From positions 598,501 through 662,500 of the forward strand of contig JAKOON010000053.1 of the NCBI GenBank assembly GCA_022577435.1: a stretch of DNA of 64,000 nucleotides, in the 5' to 3' direction. Source of the stretch: Embiotoca jacksoni (Eukaryota; Chordata; Actinopteri; Embiotocidae). A model generated the notes under the pieces. It had not been told where the DNA came from. It searched no databases and saw only the letters and a program-made list of their open reading frames with translations. Positions 27,001 through 38,500 of this stretch are shown here, piece after piece. The translations under genes and the position numbers were made by a program. Position 1 is the first letter of the stretch. The number at the start of each line of letters is the position of its first letter.

Positions 27001-28500
27001 TGATTAAAAAAATGTCATACTATAGCATTTCGTCCAAAATATCATTAAAAAAAAAGTCATACTATAGCATGTCGTGTGAAATATGATAAAAAAAAGTCAT
27101 ACTATAGTATGTCGTCTAAAATATGATAAAAAAGTCATACTATAGCATGTCGTGTGAAATATGATAAAAAAGTCATACTATAGTATGTCGTCTAAAATAT
27201 GATAAAAAAAAGTCAAACTATAGCATGTCGTCTAAAATATGATAAAAAAAAAGTCATACTATAGCATGTCGAGTGAAATATGATAAAAAAGTCATACTAT
27301 AGCATGTCGTCTAAAATATGATTAAAAAAAAGTCATACTATAGCATGTCGTCTGAAACATGATTAAAAAAAAGTCACTATAGCATGTCGTCGAAAAAATT
27401 ATAAAAAAAAAAAGTCATACTATAGCACGTCGTCTAAAATATGATCTAAAAAAGTAATACTATAGCATGTCGTCCAAAATATGATAAAAAAAAAGTCATA
27501 CTATAGCACGTCGTCTAAAATATGATTTAAAAAAAAGTCATACTATAGCACGTCGTCTAAAATATGATCAAAAAAAGTAATACTATAGCATGTCGTCCAA
27601 AATATGATAAAAAAAGTCATACTATAGCACGTCGTCTAAAATATGATAAAAAAATTCATACTATAGCATGTCGTCTGAAATATGATAAAAAAAGTCATAC
27701 TATAGTATGTCGTCTGAAATATGATTTAAAAAAAAGTCATACTATAGCACGTCGTCTAAAATATGATTTAAAAAAAAGTCATACTATAGAATGTCGTCTG
27801 AAATATGATTAAAAAAAAGTCACTATAGTATGTCGTCTAAAATATGATTTAAAAAAAAGTCATACTATAGCACGTCGTCTAAAATATGATCAAAAAAAGT
27901 AATACTATAGCATGTCGTCCAAAATATGATAAAAAAAGTCATACTATAGCACGTCGTCTAAAATATGATAAAAAAAGTCATACTATAGCATGTCGTTTAA
28001 AATATGACAAAAAAGTCATACTATAGCATGTCGTTTAAAATATGACAAAAAAGTCATACTATAGTATGTCGTTTAAAATATGATAAAAAAGTCATACTAT
28101 AGTATGTCGTTTAAAATATGACAAAAAAGTCATACTATAGTATGTCGTCTAAAATATGATAAAAAAGTCATACTATAGCATGTCGTTTAAAATATGACAA
28201 AAAAGTCATACTATAGTATGTCGTGTGAAATATGATAAAAAAGTCATACTATAGTATGTCGTTTAAAATATGATAAAAAAGTCATGCTATAGTATGTCGT
28301 GTGAAATATGATAAAAAAGTCATACTATAGCATGTCGTCTAAAATATGATAAAAAAAAAAAACATACTATAGCATGTCGTCTAAAATATGATAAAAAAAA
28401 AAGTCATACTATAGCATTTCGTCCAAAATATTATTAAAAAAAAGTCATACTATAGCATGTCATCTAAAATATGATTAAAAAAAAGTCATACTATAGCATT
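24100..28500. repeat. ~1.68-kb higher-order repeat in satellite B
   Basis: The rare unit containing gtcgagtg occurs at 25591 and 27268, and a unit with aaatgtcatac near 25333 and 27010. Both are displaced by about 1,677 bp. A related block with the gaaacatgatt and gtcgaaaaaa units also appears near 24,270. This is a different period from the 2,844-bp repeat to the left. Confidence 0.7.
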
Positions 28501-31500
28501 TCGTCCAAAATATCATTAAAAAAAAAGTCATACTATAGCATGTCGTGTGAAATATGATAAAAAAAAGTCATACTATAGTATGTCGTCTAAAATATGATAA
28601 AAAAGTCATACTATAGCACGTCGTCTAAAATATGATTTAAAAAAAAGTCATACTATAGCATGTCGTCTGAAATATGATTAAAAAAAAGTCACTATAGTAT
28701 GTCGTCTAAAATATGATTTAAAAAAAAGTCATACTACAGCACGTCGTCTAAAATATGATCAAAAAAAGTAATACTATAGCATGTCGTCCAAAATATGATA
28801 AAAAAAAGTCATACTATAGCACGTCGTCTAAAATATGATAAAAAAATTCATACTATAGCATGTCGTCTGAAATATGATAAAAAAAAGTCATACTATAGTA
28901 TGTCGTCTGAAATATGATTTAAAAAAAAGTCATACTATAGCACGTCGTCTAAAATATGATTTAAAAAAAGTCATACTATAGCATGTCGTCTGAAATATGA
29001 TTAAAAAAAAGTCACTATAGTATGTCGTCTAAAATATGATTTAAAAAAAAGTCATACTATAGCACGTCGTCTAAAATATGATCAAAAAAAGTAATACTAT
29101 AGCATGTCGTCCAAAATATGATAAAAAAAGTCATACTATAGCACGTCGTCTAAAATATGATAAAAAAAGTCATACTATAGTATGTCGTTTAAAATATGAC
29201 AAAAAAGTCATACTATAGTATGTCGTCTAAAATATGATAAAAAAGTCATACTATAGTATGTCGTCTAAAATATGACAAAAAAGTCATACTATAGTATGTC
29301 GTCTAAAATATGATAAAAAAAGTCATACTATAGCACGTCGTCTAAAATATGATAAAAAAAAGTCATACTATAGCACGTCGTCTAAAATATGATAAAAAAA
29401 GTCATACTATAGCATGTCGTTTAAAATATGACAAAAAAGTCATACTATAGTATGTCGTGTGAAATATGATAAAAAAGTCATACTATAGTATGTCGTTTAA
29501 AATATGATAAAAAAGTCATACTATAGTATGTCGTTTAAAATATGACAAAAAAGTCATACTATAGTATGTCGTCTAAAATATGATAAAAAAGTCATACTAT
29601 AGCATGTCGTTTAAAATATGACAAAAAAGTCATACTATAGCATGTCGTGTGAAATATGATAAAAAAGTCATACTATAGTATGTCGTTTAAAATATGATAA
29701 AAAAAAGTCATACTATAGTATGTCGTCTAAAATATGATAACAAAAAGTCATACTATAGCATGTCGTTTAAAATATGACAAAAAAGTCATGCTATAGTATG
29801 TCGTGTGAAATATGATAAAAAAGTCATACTATAGTATGTCGTTTAAAATATGACAAAAAAGTCATACTATAGCATGTCGTCTAAAATATGATAAAAAAAA
29901 ACAAACATACTATGGCATGTCGTCTAAAATATGATAAAAAAAAAAACATACTATAGCATGTCGTCTAAAATATGATAAAAAAAAAGTCATACTATAGCAT
30001 TTCGTCCAAAATATTATTAAAAAAAAGTCATACTATAGCATGTCATCTAAAATATGATTAAAAAAAAGTCATACTATAGCATTTCGTCCAAAATATCATT
30101 AAAAAAAAAGTCATACTATAGCATGTCGTGTGAAATATGATAAAAAAAAGTCATACTATAGTATGTCGTCTAAAATATGATAAAAAAGTCATACTATAGC
30201 ATGTCGTGTGAAATATGATAAAAAAAGTCATACTATAGCATGTCGTCTAAAATATGATTAAAAAAAAGTCATACTATAGCATGTCGTCTGAAACATGATT
30301 AAAAAAAAGTCACTATAGCATGTCGTTGAAAAAATGATAAAAAAAAAAAGTCATACTATAGCACGTCGTCTAAAATATGATCAAAAAAAGTAATACTATA
30401 GCATGTCGTCCAAAATATGATAAAAAAAAGTCATACTATAGCACGTCGTCTAAAATATGATTTAAAAAAAAGTCATACTATAGCATGTCGTCTGAAATAT
30501 GATTAAAAAAAAGTCACTATAGTATGTCGTCTAAAATATGATTTAAAAAAAAGTCATACTATAGCACGTCGTCTAAAATATGATCAAAAAAAGTAATACT
30601 ATAGCATGTCGTCCAAAATATGATAAAAAAAAGTCATACTATAGCACGTCGTCTAAAATATGATAAAAAAATTCATACTATAGCATGTCGTCTGAAATAT
30701 GATTAAAAAAAAGTCATACTATAGTATGTCGTCTGAAATATGATTTAAAAAAAAGTCATACTATAGCACGTCGTCTAAAATATGATTTAAAAAAAAGTCA
30801 TACTATAGCATGTCGTCTGAAATATGATTAAAAAAAAGTCACTATAGTATGTCGTCTAAAATATGATTTAAAAAAAGTCATACTATAGCACGTCGTCTAA
30901 AATATGATCAAAAAAAGTAATACTATAGCATGTCGTCCAAAATATGATAAAAAAAGTCATACTATAGCACGTCGTCTAAAATATGATAAAAAAATTCATA
31001 CTATAGCATGTCGTCTGAAATATGATAAAAAAAGTCATACTATAGTATGTCGTTTAAAATATGATAAAAAAGTCATACTATAGCATGTCGTCTAAAATAT
31101 GATAAAAAAAGTCATACTATAGCACGTCGTCTAAAATATGATAAAAAAATTCATACTATAGCATGTCGTCTGAAATATGATAAAAAATTCATACTATAGT
31201 ATGTCGTTTAAAATATGATAAAAAAGTCATACTATAGTATGTCGTTTAAAATATGATAAAAAAGTCATACTATAGCACGTCGTCTAAAATATGATCAAAA
31301 AAAGTAATACTATAGCATGTCGTCCAAAATATGATAAAAAAAGTCATACTATAGCACGTCGTCTAAAATATGATAAAAAAATTCATACTATAGCATGTCG
31401 TCTGAAATATGATAAAAAAGTCATACTATAGCATGTCGTCTAAAATATGATAAAAAAAAAAAAAAGTCATAAAAGTCCAAATGTCCAACAAAATGCCCTC

Positions 31501-31617
31501 GTTTGTAATATATCTGTGTACATTCCCATGTGAAACCCCTGGAACTACATGTATAGCCCTTTGCATTCCACGTAAATAGTTCTGTATTCCTGCATTTTAA
31601 ACTTTAACACAACCTAC

Positions 31618-31718
31618 CTGCTGCCATTCAACCGTACGCACGTGGAGTTTGTCGGAGGGCATCTTGACCTTGAAATGCAGATGTTGATCAGCTGTCTGTC
31701 TGTCTTTGTTCTGGCGAC
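31618..31718 (-). CDS. Possible orphan internal exon, unknown protein
   Basis: A 101-nt minus-strand segment bounded by a good acceptor (ctctctttcag) and a good donor (CAG|gtaggttg). One frame reads like real protein and contains HLHFKVKMPSDKLHV followed by RTVEWQQ; entry phase is 1 and exit phase 0. A second frame is also open, which weakens the case. I do not recognise the family. Its next exon downstream would have to lie to the left, in or beyond the satellite. It may be a fragment of a displaced gene, or chance. Confidence 0.3.
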
Positions 31719-31995
31719 CTGAAAGAGAGCAAAGAAGAAGAGAACGCACACCTTTATTAATGAAAACAAAATGAAGATGATAAACGTCAGAATCGCCGTG
31801 CTTTAGCTCTTCCTCAGATTCTTTTATAAAAAAAAAAAAAAAGTCGTGACTCACTTTGCCGACTGAGCGAAACCCTGACAAGAGTTCGGAAAAGTCGTGA
31901 GCGGCCGGTCGGACGGTCCGACCTCCGTCGTTACTAAATTCAGCAGCTTTACTGCTGATGCAACACGTCTGCGTCACTCCGCCGAGGAAACAGTG

Positions 31996-32018
31996 GAGAG
32001 AGAGAGAGAGAGAGAGAG
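31996..32018. repeat. GA microsatellite
   Basis: A perfect run of about 11 GA dinucleotides in the unique DNA left of the trim54 micro-exon. Confidence 0.9.
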
Positions 32019-32269
32019 CGAGCCTCAGGTGTCGCTGTTTTAATGTTCATCCACGTCGGCTGCCAACACAGGTGTTAAAGCAGATAGAGTGAGTGGAAGC
32101 AGGTAGTAAACACCACCAGGCCATTCTGGCAGCGGTTCCTCAAAACCCATTATGTTGTTTTCCACGGTGTCTTTTCTGATAAATCCCTCCGACGGATGTC
32201 GTTGGCTCACGTGACCGACGCACAAAGTGATCACGTTTTTTTTGTTGTTTTTTTTTTCCTGTCTCGCAG

Positions 32270-32292
32270 AGCGCCCAAGTCCTCCTGGAGAA
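32270..32292 (+). CDS. trim54: trim54 23-nt micro-exon
   Basis: Acceptor gtctcgcag and donor gtaagtg flank 23 nt that encode SAQVLLE plus two bases of a Lys codon. MuRF genes have an equivalent 23-nt exon at the end of the coiled coil (for example SAKQLIKS in MuRF1). It is too short to appear in an ORF search. Confidence 0.85.
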
Positions 32293-33365
32293 GTAAGTGT
32301 TCGTGGTGAAGCTCTGATTCTGAGTTACTTTAACAAACAGTTGCTTTTTCTGCTTCTTAATACTTTCAAACATTTCTGGGGGGAAAATGTGACTTTTTAC
32401 TGAACTGTGTTTATTTAACAGCAATACTTATAAACTTCTTTTCAGAAAAAGTAAACATGGTGAATACAATAAATTGAATTACCTAAGAGTGTCTATAACA
32501 GTATTTCCCCCCCCCCACACCCACACCCACCTTCCCCTCCTATTTTTTTCATCTGAACTCATTAAGTACACTTGAGCAGTGTTTGAAATCTGAAAATATT
32601 TGTCTCGGTATCAGCGAGTACTCCTCAATAATGTATTATTTATAATTAATCTATTTTAACTTCCAAAAGAAAAACTTTTTTTTTTTTAATTTTTTTTTTT
32701 TTTATCGGGTATATTCAAAATTTACACGTTGCAAAATGACATTTCACTCATCTTTAAACCACAGCATGAATGTGACTGAATTTCTTTTTTTAACTTGTAT
32801 TAGAGCTATCTTGTTTAAAAACCTTGTACAAGTTGTACATTAATCTGTCATAATTCAGAAAACCCGTCCTTAACTGGTCGTTGAATCCGGACTCTGATAA
32901 ACTGTTCTTTACTGCTGTCAAATACATTCCACAAAATAAAAGCATGCAAACCTTTGCAGCTCAAACGCCGGACTCTTATTTTGAAATCTGCGCGTTTATC
33001 GACAGAATGGCCGCCATGGCGAAGGCCTCTGACACGGAGCGTCTGGAGCTCGGTTACGAAAGTTTGAGCCACTTGGTCATCGATACCGACGAGCTCGCTG
33101 ATCTGCTGAGGAACATCGACTTCTGCTCCGGTGGGAACGACGCGAACGTGAAGTTCGAACACGTTCTGTTTCAGGACATCTTCCTGTGAAAGAACACAAG
33201 ATTTTAAGATCTTTTTTTTTTTTTTTTAAATATTGAAAAATTCTTCTGCCAAATGAGGCTTGAGTCTTCGTGTCCTCGTTTGTGTGTTCGTGTTTTCCAG
33301 GTGTCGGGGACGACGAAGAGGATCTCGAGGAAGAGTCCGAATATGACTTTGGATCCAGATATTGA
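32270..33365 (+). CDS. trim54: trim54 (MuRF3-like), 3' end: COS box and acidic tail
   Basis: Muscle-type RING-finger protein; family members are E3 ligases of the sarcomere that bind microtubules through a COS box. Three exons join in phase: 32270-32292, 33006-33130 and 33301-33365. The product reads AQVLLEK-MAAMAKASD-TERLELGYESL, then LADLLRNIDF, then VGDDEEDLEEESEYDFGSRY and a stop. The spacing of AMAK to GYES and of GYES to the IDF motif matches the COS box of human TRIM54/55/63, and the short acidic tail suits TRIM54 or TRIM63 more than the long TRIM55. Position next to uts1 and mpv17 supports trim54. The exons for the RING, B-box and most of the coiled coil are absent from the 800 bp to the left, where satellite begins, so the gene is incomplete here. 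Confidence 0.88.
33006..33130 (+). CDS. trim54: trim54 COS-box exon
   Basis: 125 nt after the acceptor tttatcgacag; the first A completes the Lys codon begun in the micro-exon. It encodes MAAMAKASD through LRNIDFCS and ends at TCCG|gtggga in phase 1. The frame stays open past the donor to 33189, but using the donor joins correctly to the acidic-tail exon. Confidence 0.88.
33301..33365 (+). CDS. trim54: trim54 terminal coding exon, acidic tail
   Basis: Acceptor gtgttttccag; the first two bases complete a Gly codon. It encodes VGDDEEDLEEESEYDFGSRY and stops at TGA 33363-33365. Acidic C-termini are typical of TRIM54 and TRIM63. Confidence 0.85.
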
Positions 33366-33945
33366 GTCCGAGAGACACGAGGTGTTGGTCGCTGAAGACT
33401 CCGGATGTCGACCCGTAGTGACGAATCGGCTTTGCGATGTGTTTGATTTTGCTTTTCCAACGCGCCAACGAAACTGGACTCACATCGGACGACGGAAGCT
33501 ACTTTATGACGTTGACGCTGCAGGGACCAATCCGGGAAGATTTTTCTTTTCATTTTCAGTTCAGTCCTGAATCCCGGTATTCTTACAATTAGATTACTTT
33601 ATAAACGTCCATTGTTTTATCTGCCTCACCTGTTGCTCCCCTGTAAACCTCGGTACTTGCTCAGGTCATTGGACCAGCAGCTTTCAGCGGTCCGTATAAA
33701 TCCAGACCGACTCTGAGGGCCGACTGAGCAGCGCCGAAACTTTGGAAACGGCCTCGTCCTTCAGATGAAGTCGTCAAGTGTTCAAATAACAACTGAAAAC
33801 CTTTATTTTTACCGGTATTTCCAGATTAGGCTCAATTTCTATTTAAATTTTCACTGTCTATCTGATGTGTTTTCATTCTGTTTGTTGTGCAGTCGTCTCA
33901 TGCTGTGAATAAATATGGTATATAAATAAAACTTCCCTTGAATTA
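33366..33945 (+). other. trim54: Probable trim54 3' UTR with poly(A) signals
   Basis: The sequence after the trim54 stop contains two AATAAA hexamers close together near 33,907 and 33,926, about 550 nt downstream of the stop. No competing open frame of note follows. The 3' end is inferred, not seen directly. Confidence 0.5.
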
Positions 33946-36487
33946 TAGAACTGTCTTTACATTTTGGTAGGACTGGGTGACATCATATTAAATTAAGATT
34001 TACTTTTGAATACTTTGCATAAACTCAAGATATAACTTTTTTTTTTTTTTTTTAACTCAAAATCACTATTATCCATTTACATATTGTGAAAATTGTAAAA
34101 GAAAAAGTACCAGTGTCGGCAAAAAACATTGGCGATTAATTAAATTAATTAAATAAAATTTTACAAGTTTAAAGTAAAATAATATGACGACATTTCTTTC
34201 GTTGTCAGCGAGTGTGTTTGACTCACACATGCTGGAAATGCCGACAGCTTCCGTCACTATCTAATCGAATCGCACATTTTTCCACACTGTGCCAAAACTA
34301 AAAAAAAATCAATTAATTGGAATAAAAATGTAAACTTTGTTTTTTTTGCTCAGACGTGGTGAGAATCAAATCTACAAATCTGGCGAAAAGAATCTTGAAA
34401 TCTGAACGTCCGCTTACTTTTTCTGAAGAATTTGGAGTCCGTCTCGTGGTCTTCATCGGCGATCGGAGTTTTCCTCAGTTGCCATGGAGATCGTTCACAT
34501 CGGACACCGAACACCATCTTAAAAACAGAAACGGCGGTTACAGCAAATACAAAAATCAGACTTTTATTCATAAACTTCTTTCAAGAAAACCTGCAGTTAA
34601 ATTCTAGTTTCTAAATAAAAAAAGCCAAATGACATTTTCTAATAATTTCTTAACTTGTATGGTTGGTAATTTTTTACGTCTTTGTATCAACGTCTTTGAG
34701 TATCACCTAAAGTTAGAACTAATATAATCTTTAAAACTCACTTTATCACTTACTTTATATATTGTGGGGTGCATGAAGCCGACTAGCAGCAAATGAAAAT
34801 AACTTTATTAATTTAACAAAGTCAGAATAGTGAAATAAATCTGTCTTTGTGTTGGTTTGAATCTGCTGCTGTTCAGTTTGTGCGTTGGAAAAAGCTTCTG
34901 GTCCCCTGAACTGAGCATCTCTGAATCTCTGAGGTTCTTCAACTTAAAGTGATCTGGAAGGGAAAAAAAAAAAAGGTGATAAATCAAGAACAGAAAGACT
35001 TTGAGCTGAATGTTTAAACGCTTGTACGCTGTGATTTCTCGTGACTTTTGTTTGCGGTTCGATTCCTTTTAAATTTTTACTTTCTAAGCTCGTGACATTA
35101 ATATTTGAAGAAAGATTTGTTTCTCTTCTGTCCAATAAAGGAGGCCTCTGCTCAAAACCATAAAGTCGTTTCATTGTTTTATATATCTATCTATATATAG
35201 ATAGATATATATATGTTTTTGATCAGGATAGACAGGAAGTGAAGTTCATGTACATATCTTAAAAGCATGCACTTCATACTGTATATCTAAAGTACAGACA
35301 CACTGGGAGTTTCTAAACATGCAAAAAAAAAAAAGAAGAAGAAGCAGTGAAAGTGTGTCAGAGCTTGTTCGTGGATGTTCTTGTTGCTCTGCTGATGAAT
35401 TGCAGTGATGGTATGTGTGAAATCATCTCTAACAAGACCACTTACATAAAAACAAAAAACAACAACCAGGCGAGCTGCAGTGTGGAGAACCCCCCCCCCC
35501 CCCCACCACCACCTCTCTTATCCAACTTAGGAAGCATCACCGTGTTGTTGTTTTTTTTTAATGCTGATTCAGTTATTAAAAAAAACAAAAAAAAACAACG
35601 GGCATCCTCCTCCCTGCCGGAGCGCAGGGACACCGAGCAACGTTCGGAGAGTCACCGCCGCTGATTGTTCGGACGTGTGGGCTGATGGCGAAGACACGGA
35701 TCTCACGATATTCATCTTCTTTTCTTTTTTTTTTGTTTGCTTGTTTGCTGCTGTTGTTCCGTACTCGAGGTCCCTGCACGGGACACAAATAGATGTTTAC
35801 CATAATCCTCAGAGGACAAAAGACGACATGAAATCATCATCATTTAATGTAACGCTTTCCCATCTGTTGGTTCCAGATGATGCAGGATTGACTTGGCCAC
35901 TTTTTTCTTTTCTTGCCTCCCACATTGTTGCCTTTTGTTCAGTAGGGAAAAAAAAAATCACAAAAAAGAACAGTGCATTGTGTGTAAATATATCTGTCCG
36001 TGTATAACTCACAGGAAACGTATGCAGTGGATTTAGAACTGCGTTCTGTGTTGTGGGAGGTGGAAGTAAAAAGATTCCCTTCATCGGTGTCTTCCTTCGG
36101 GATTAAAGCTCTCAGAGGAGTTTTGACCGTTTGGTAACTCATTTAAATTGTTACGTAGATTAAAGTCGACGAGACAGATATTGTTGTTTAAACTCTTGAC
36201 ACGGAGAGTTAGCGTGTTGGTTTTTCAAACCCTTAAACCCGCACACGGAAACAATCTGCTCATTGTTTGTGTTTTGTGTTGAAAATAGAGAATTGCAGGA
36301 GAAAGACAATCGCAGCGAGCAGGATGTAGAAATGGAAGAGTGGGCAGATAAGCGTTTTAGTGACGGTTGTTTGGCAAATGATTTGCTTCTCGGTGTTTTG
36401 TTTTTTTGTTTTTTTTTCTGGACAAATGTGAGCTGGATTTGAAGCTGTTGTGTACGTATACGTGTGACCGCGATGGTGCGAAAGATG
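33946..36487. other. Intergenic DNA, trim54 to uts1, left part
   Basis: I see no exon I can support. It has long T and A runs, a C-run followed by CCA repeats near 35,490, and a 32-bp palindrome (35180-35211). The open frames here, for example around 34,356-34,607 and 35,561-36,007, are low-complexity and match no family I know. Confidence 0.5.
35180..35211. repeat. 32-bp perfect AT palindrome
   Basis: The stretch built from atatctatc and its inverse reads the same on both strands across 32 bp. It could extrude as a cruciform but may simply be a TA/GATA-type microsatellite with dyad symmetry. Confidence 0.8.
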
Positions 36488-36610
36488 TTACGATTCTTTA
36501 CTTGGGTAAAAGTACCAAAATACAGCAGTAAAAACGTTGCCATTATATGTAGAAATCCTGCTTAGGTAAAAGTACATAAGTATTTGAAGAATTGAATTGA
36601 AGTATTAAAG
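36488..36610. repeat. Teleost interspersed repeat remnant (acttgagtaaaagta type)
   Basis: The stretch has tttacttgggtaaaagtacc, then atgtagaaatcctgc, ttaggtaaaagtac and ataagtattt, in the order seen in a very common teleost repeat with alternating acttgagtaaaagta motifs. It is short and degenerate. The link is from memory of the family's motif order. Confidence 0.55.
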
Positions 36611-36639
36611 GAGGTGGCAACAATTCTGTCGTGGAAATC

Positions 36640-37030
36640 ACCGCACGGGCTCAGGAACACTTGAGAAAAACCGTCGTCTGATTACGCAGCTCGTCGCCGC
36701 GTCAACGAAGAAACTGTAAATAAACACGATCCAGAAACGCGGCCGCCTTCTCTCGACCCCGAGCTCATTTAAGATGGAAAACTGTCCCGTGGTCTGACGA
36801 CTCAAAAGTTGAGATTCCTTTGCTGAAAATCGTGGACGCCGGGTCCTCCGGGCTAAAGGGGAGAGGGACCACCCAGCGTGGAATCGGCGCACAGTTCAAA
36901 ATCCGGCATCCGTGACGGTATGAGGATGCGTTAGTCCGCACGTGTAGCTCGCACGTCCGGGAGCAAAACCATTAACGCCCTACGATATATATACCAGTTT
37001 ACGAGCAACACGTGCTGCCAATCCGGTAAC
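36640..37030 (+). pseudogene. Decayed Tc1/mariner transposase fragment
   Basis: The plus strand follows the fish Tc1-like transposase reading order: gggctcaggaacacttgag near 36,643, ccagaaacgc near 36,730, gagctcatttaagatgg near 36,760, tgtcccgtggtctgacga near 36,782, then gaccacccagcgtgga, cgcacagttcaaaatccgg, ccattaacgccctacg and gagcaacacgtgctgcca. In the intact family these encode the WSDE catalytic region onward. Frameshifts and stops break the frame, and no inverted termini could be identified. It is a dead remnant with no expected activity. Confidence 0.8.
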
Positions 37031-37249
37031 ACACTACTGATAATTTGCGATAAATTGTACTTTTTCACGCGACAGGAGTAAAATAGAAATCTCTGCCACG
37101 AGCTGTCACACGGTTTTGCGTCACCTCGCGTTTGTGGCTGAAACACTCGTCTTCTGACGTCCGCTGATTAATGGAATTTAAAGGACGACGACCGCTCTGA
37201 TCTACACGAAGATGTGTGATGGCGTTTGTTTAGCACAACGAGGGAGCTG

Positions 37250-37251
<2 letters not shown>

Positions 37252-37318
<67 letters not shown>
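37252..37318. repeat. AC microsatellite
   Basis: About 33 uninterrupted AC units in intergenic DNA. Confidence 0.98.
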
Positions 37319-37320
<2 letters not shown>

Positions 37321-38500
37321 CAGAAGAGTCACCAACACACCCACAGTTTGGACTGACTCATAGAAACAAAGGATCCGGAGGACGTTTTGACTTCTGTTTG
37401 TTTCTATTCTCTCTCTTTTTTTTTTTTATCCCGTTCAACAGCTCGGACACCATCAACTGTCACTTCCGTCAAATTTATGAGCACATTTATTAATGTCCTC
37501 CAGCTCAACAACGGATCGACAGTCATGTCATCTCATTTATTTTCTAAACACGTGGATTAAAGATTTAGTTTTCGAGGGCCGAAAACAGAACTCCCCAAAA
37601 CGCTGCTTTCTTTGTTTTGGTCTGAAGTCGCAGCTGAATGTAAAAAGCTGAACGTAAATGTAAAAGCTTGTTGCGGCGGGCGTCGTTAGGGGAAACTTCA
37701 CGGAGGTCATTGAGATCGATAAGGGCCTGATTGTTGAGGAGTTTGAAGGTCGGTCTTTAAAAATGTTCCAGAAAGAGAAACAGAACGACCACGAGGGACA
37801 CAGGACCAAAACAAAAGAAGCAAAACGGCCAAAAACTGAAACAAGTTGAGCTAAAAAAAAAAAATGCAAGTCGACCTAAATAGTGGCGCTAGGTGAAAGG
37901 TCGCAGGGTTCACCACAGTCAGAAGGGATCATCCTCTGAGGAACATGAATTTCTGAATTACTTTCGTTCGAAGCTTTGAGGTTTTTTGTTTTTTTTTCAT
38001 TTTCGGTCTCGATCAGCTGTTAAAACACTCGACGACACTTCAAAACCACGAAGACCGTCACAAACATCTGTATTTTATAATCCATCAACACATTCATCAT
38101 CGGTACAATAACAGAATCAAAAACAATGTTGTTGTTTTTTGTGTTGTTTTTTTTACTTTAAACTTTTTTATTACAAAATATAAACGGCAAAAAGCTTTTT
38201 GTTCTTTCTTCTGCTAAAACAAAGACAGATGTGATCAGACATGAATGTTTACAGTCAAATAAAGCTCTTTTTTTTTTTTTCCTATTTTTTGTTGTTGTTG
38301 TTTTTTGTAGGTTAGCATGCTACAGTCGATACAGTCGATACCGTACGGTGACGGTGAAAGACGACGCGGCCGTCCGTCGAGTTCGACCGGGAGGTGCGGC
38401 GACGGAGAGGCGGCCATCTTGATTCTTTAACAAAAGCGGTTCATTCACCGGAAACTGAACTGCAGGCTTCAAAACACATAAAGAAACCCAAAGAAACGGC
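37319..38500. other. Intergenic DNA downstream of uts1
   Basis: No supported exon. It includes a probable interspersed-repeat scrap near 37,885-37,965 (ggtcgcagggttcaccac followed by gggatcatcctctgagg and acatgaatttctg) that resembles a widespread teleost repeat. A small CpG-rich patch near 38,330-38,425 carries a ggcggccatcttg word. Long T-runs surround both. Confidence 0.45.

Larger units (their letters stand above)
15300..31470. repeat. Satellite array B, 38-44 bp monomer
   Basis: Tandem array of a short unit: gtcatactatag, then tatg or catg, then tcgt(c/t)taaaatatga, then an A-tract. Successive units begin for example at 15578 and 15616 (38 bp). Length varies to about 44 bp through the A-tract and small insertions such as tgattt before it. 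Recurrent subtypes include one lacking three bases (gtcactatag) and one with cacgtcgtc. Roughly 400 units are present. The unit closely matches the reverse complement of part of the 161-bp monomer of satellite A. The array ends near 31,470, where unique sequence begins. Confidence 0.95.
31471..32269. other. Unique DNA between satellite B and the first visible trim54 exon
   Basis: About 800 bp with no recognisable trim54 coiled-coil, B-box or RING exon on the plus strand. It holds one possible minus-strand exon (31618-31718), a GA microsatellite (31996-32018) and a minus-strand open frame at 32040-32234 that I could not match to any family. Confidence 0.6.

Noticed and set aside
27564..27812. 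Open frame in satellite B with repeated KKSHTIA(C/R)R
   Set aside because: A direct translation of the short tandem unit; no independent support.
1..31470. CRISPR-like array (regular palindromic repeats)
   Set aside because: Repeats and the sequence between them are both conserved, so there are no unique spacers, and the context is a vertebrate genome.
32040..32234. Minus-strand frame containing GFEEPLPEWPGGVYYLLPL
   Set aside because: Looks protein-like but has no family match, lies in trim54 flanking DNA and its acceptor is weak; not enough support.
33131..33189. Read-through C-terminus of the trim54 COS exon (ending FQDIFL)
   Set aside because: Using the donor at 33131 joins in phase to an acidic tail typical of the family; read-through gives an unrelated end.
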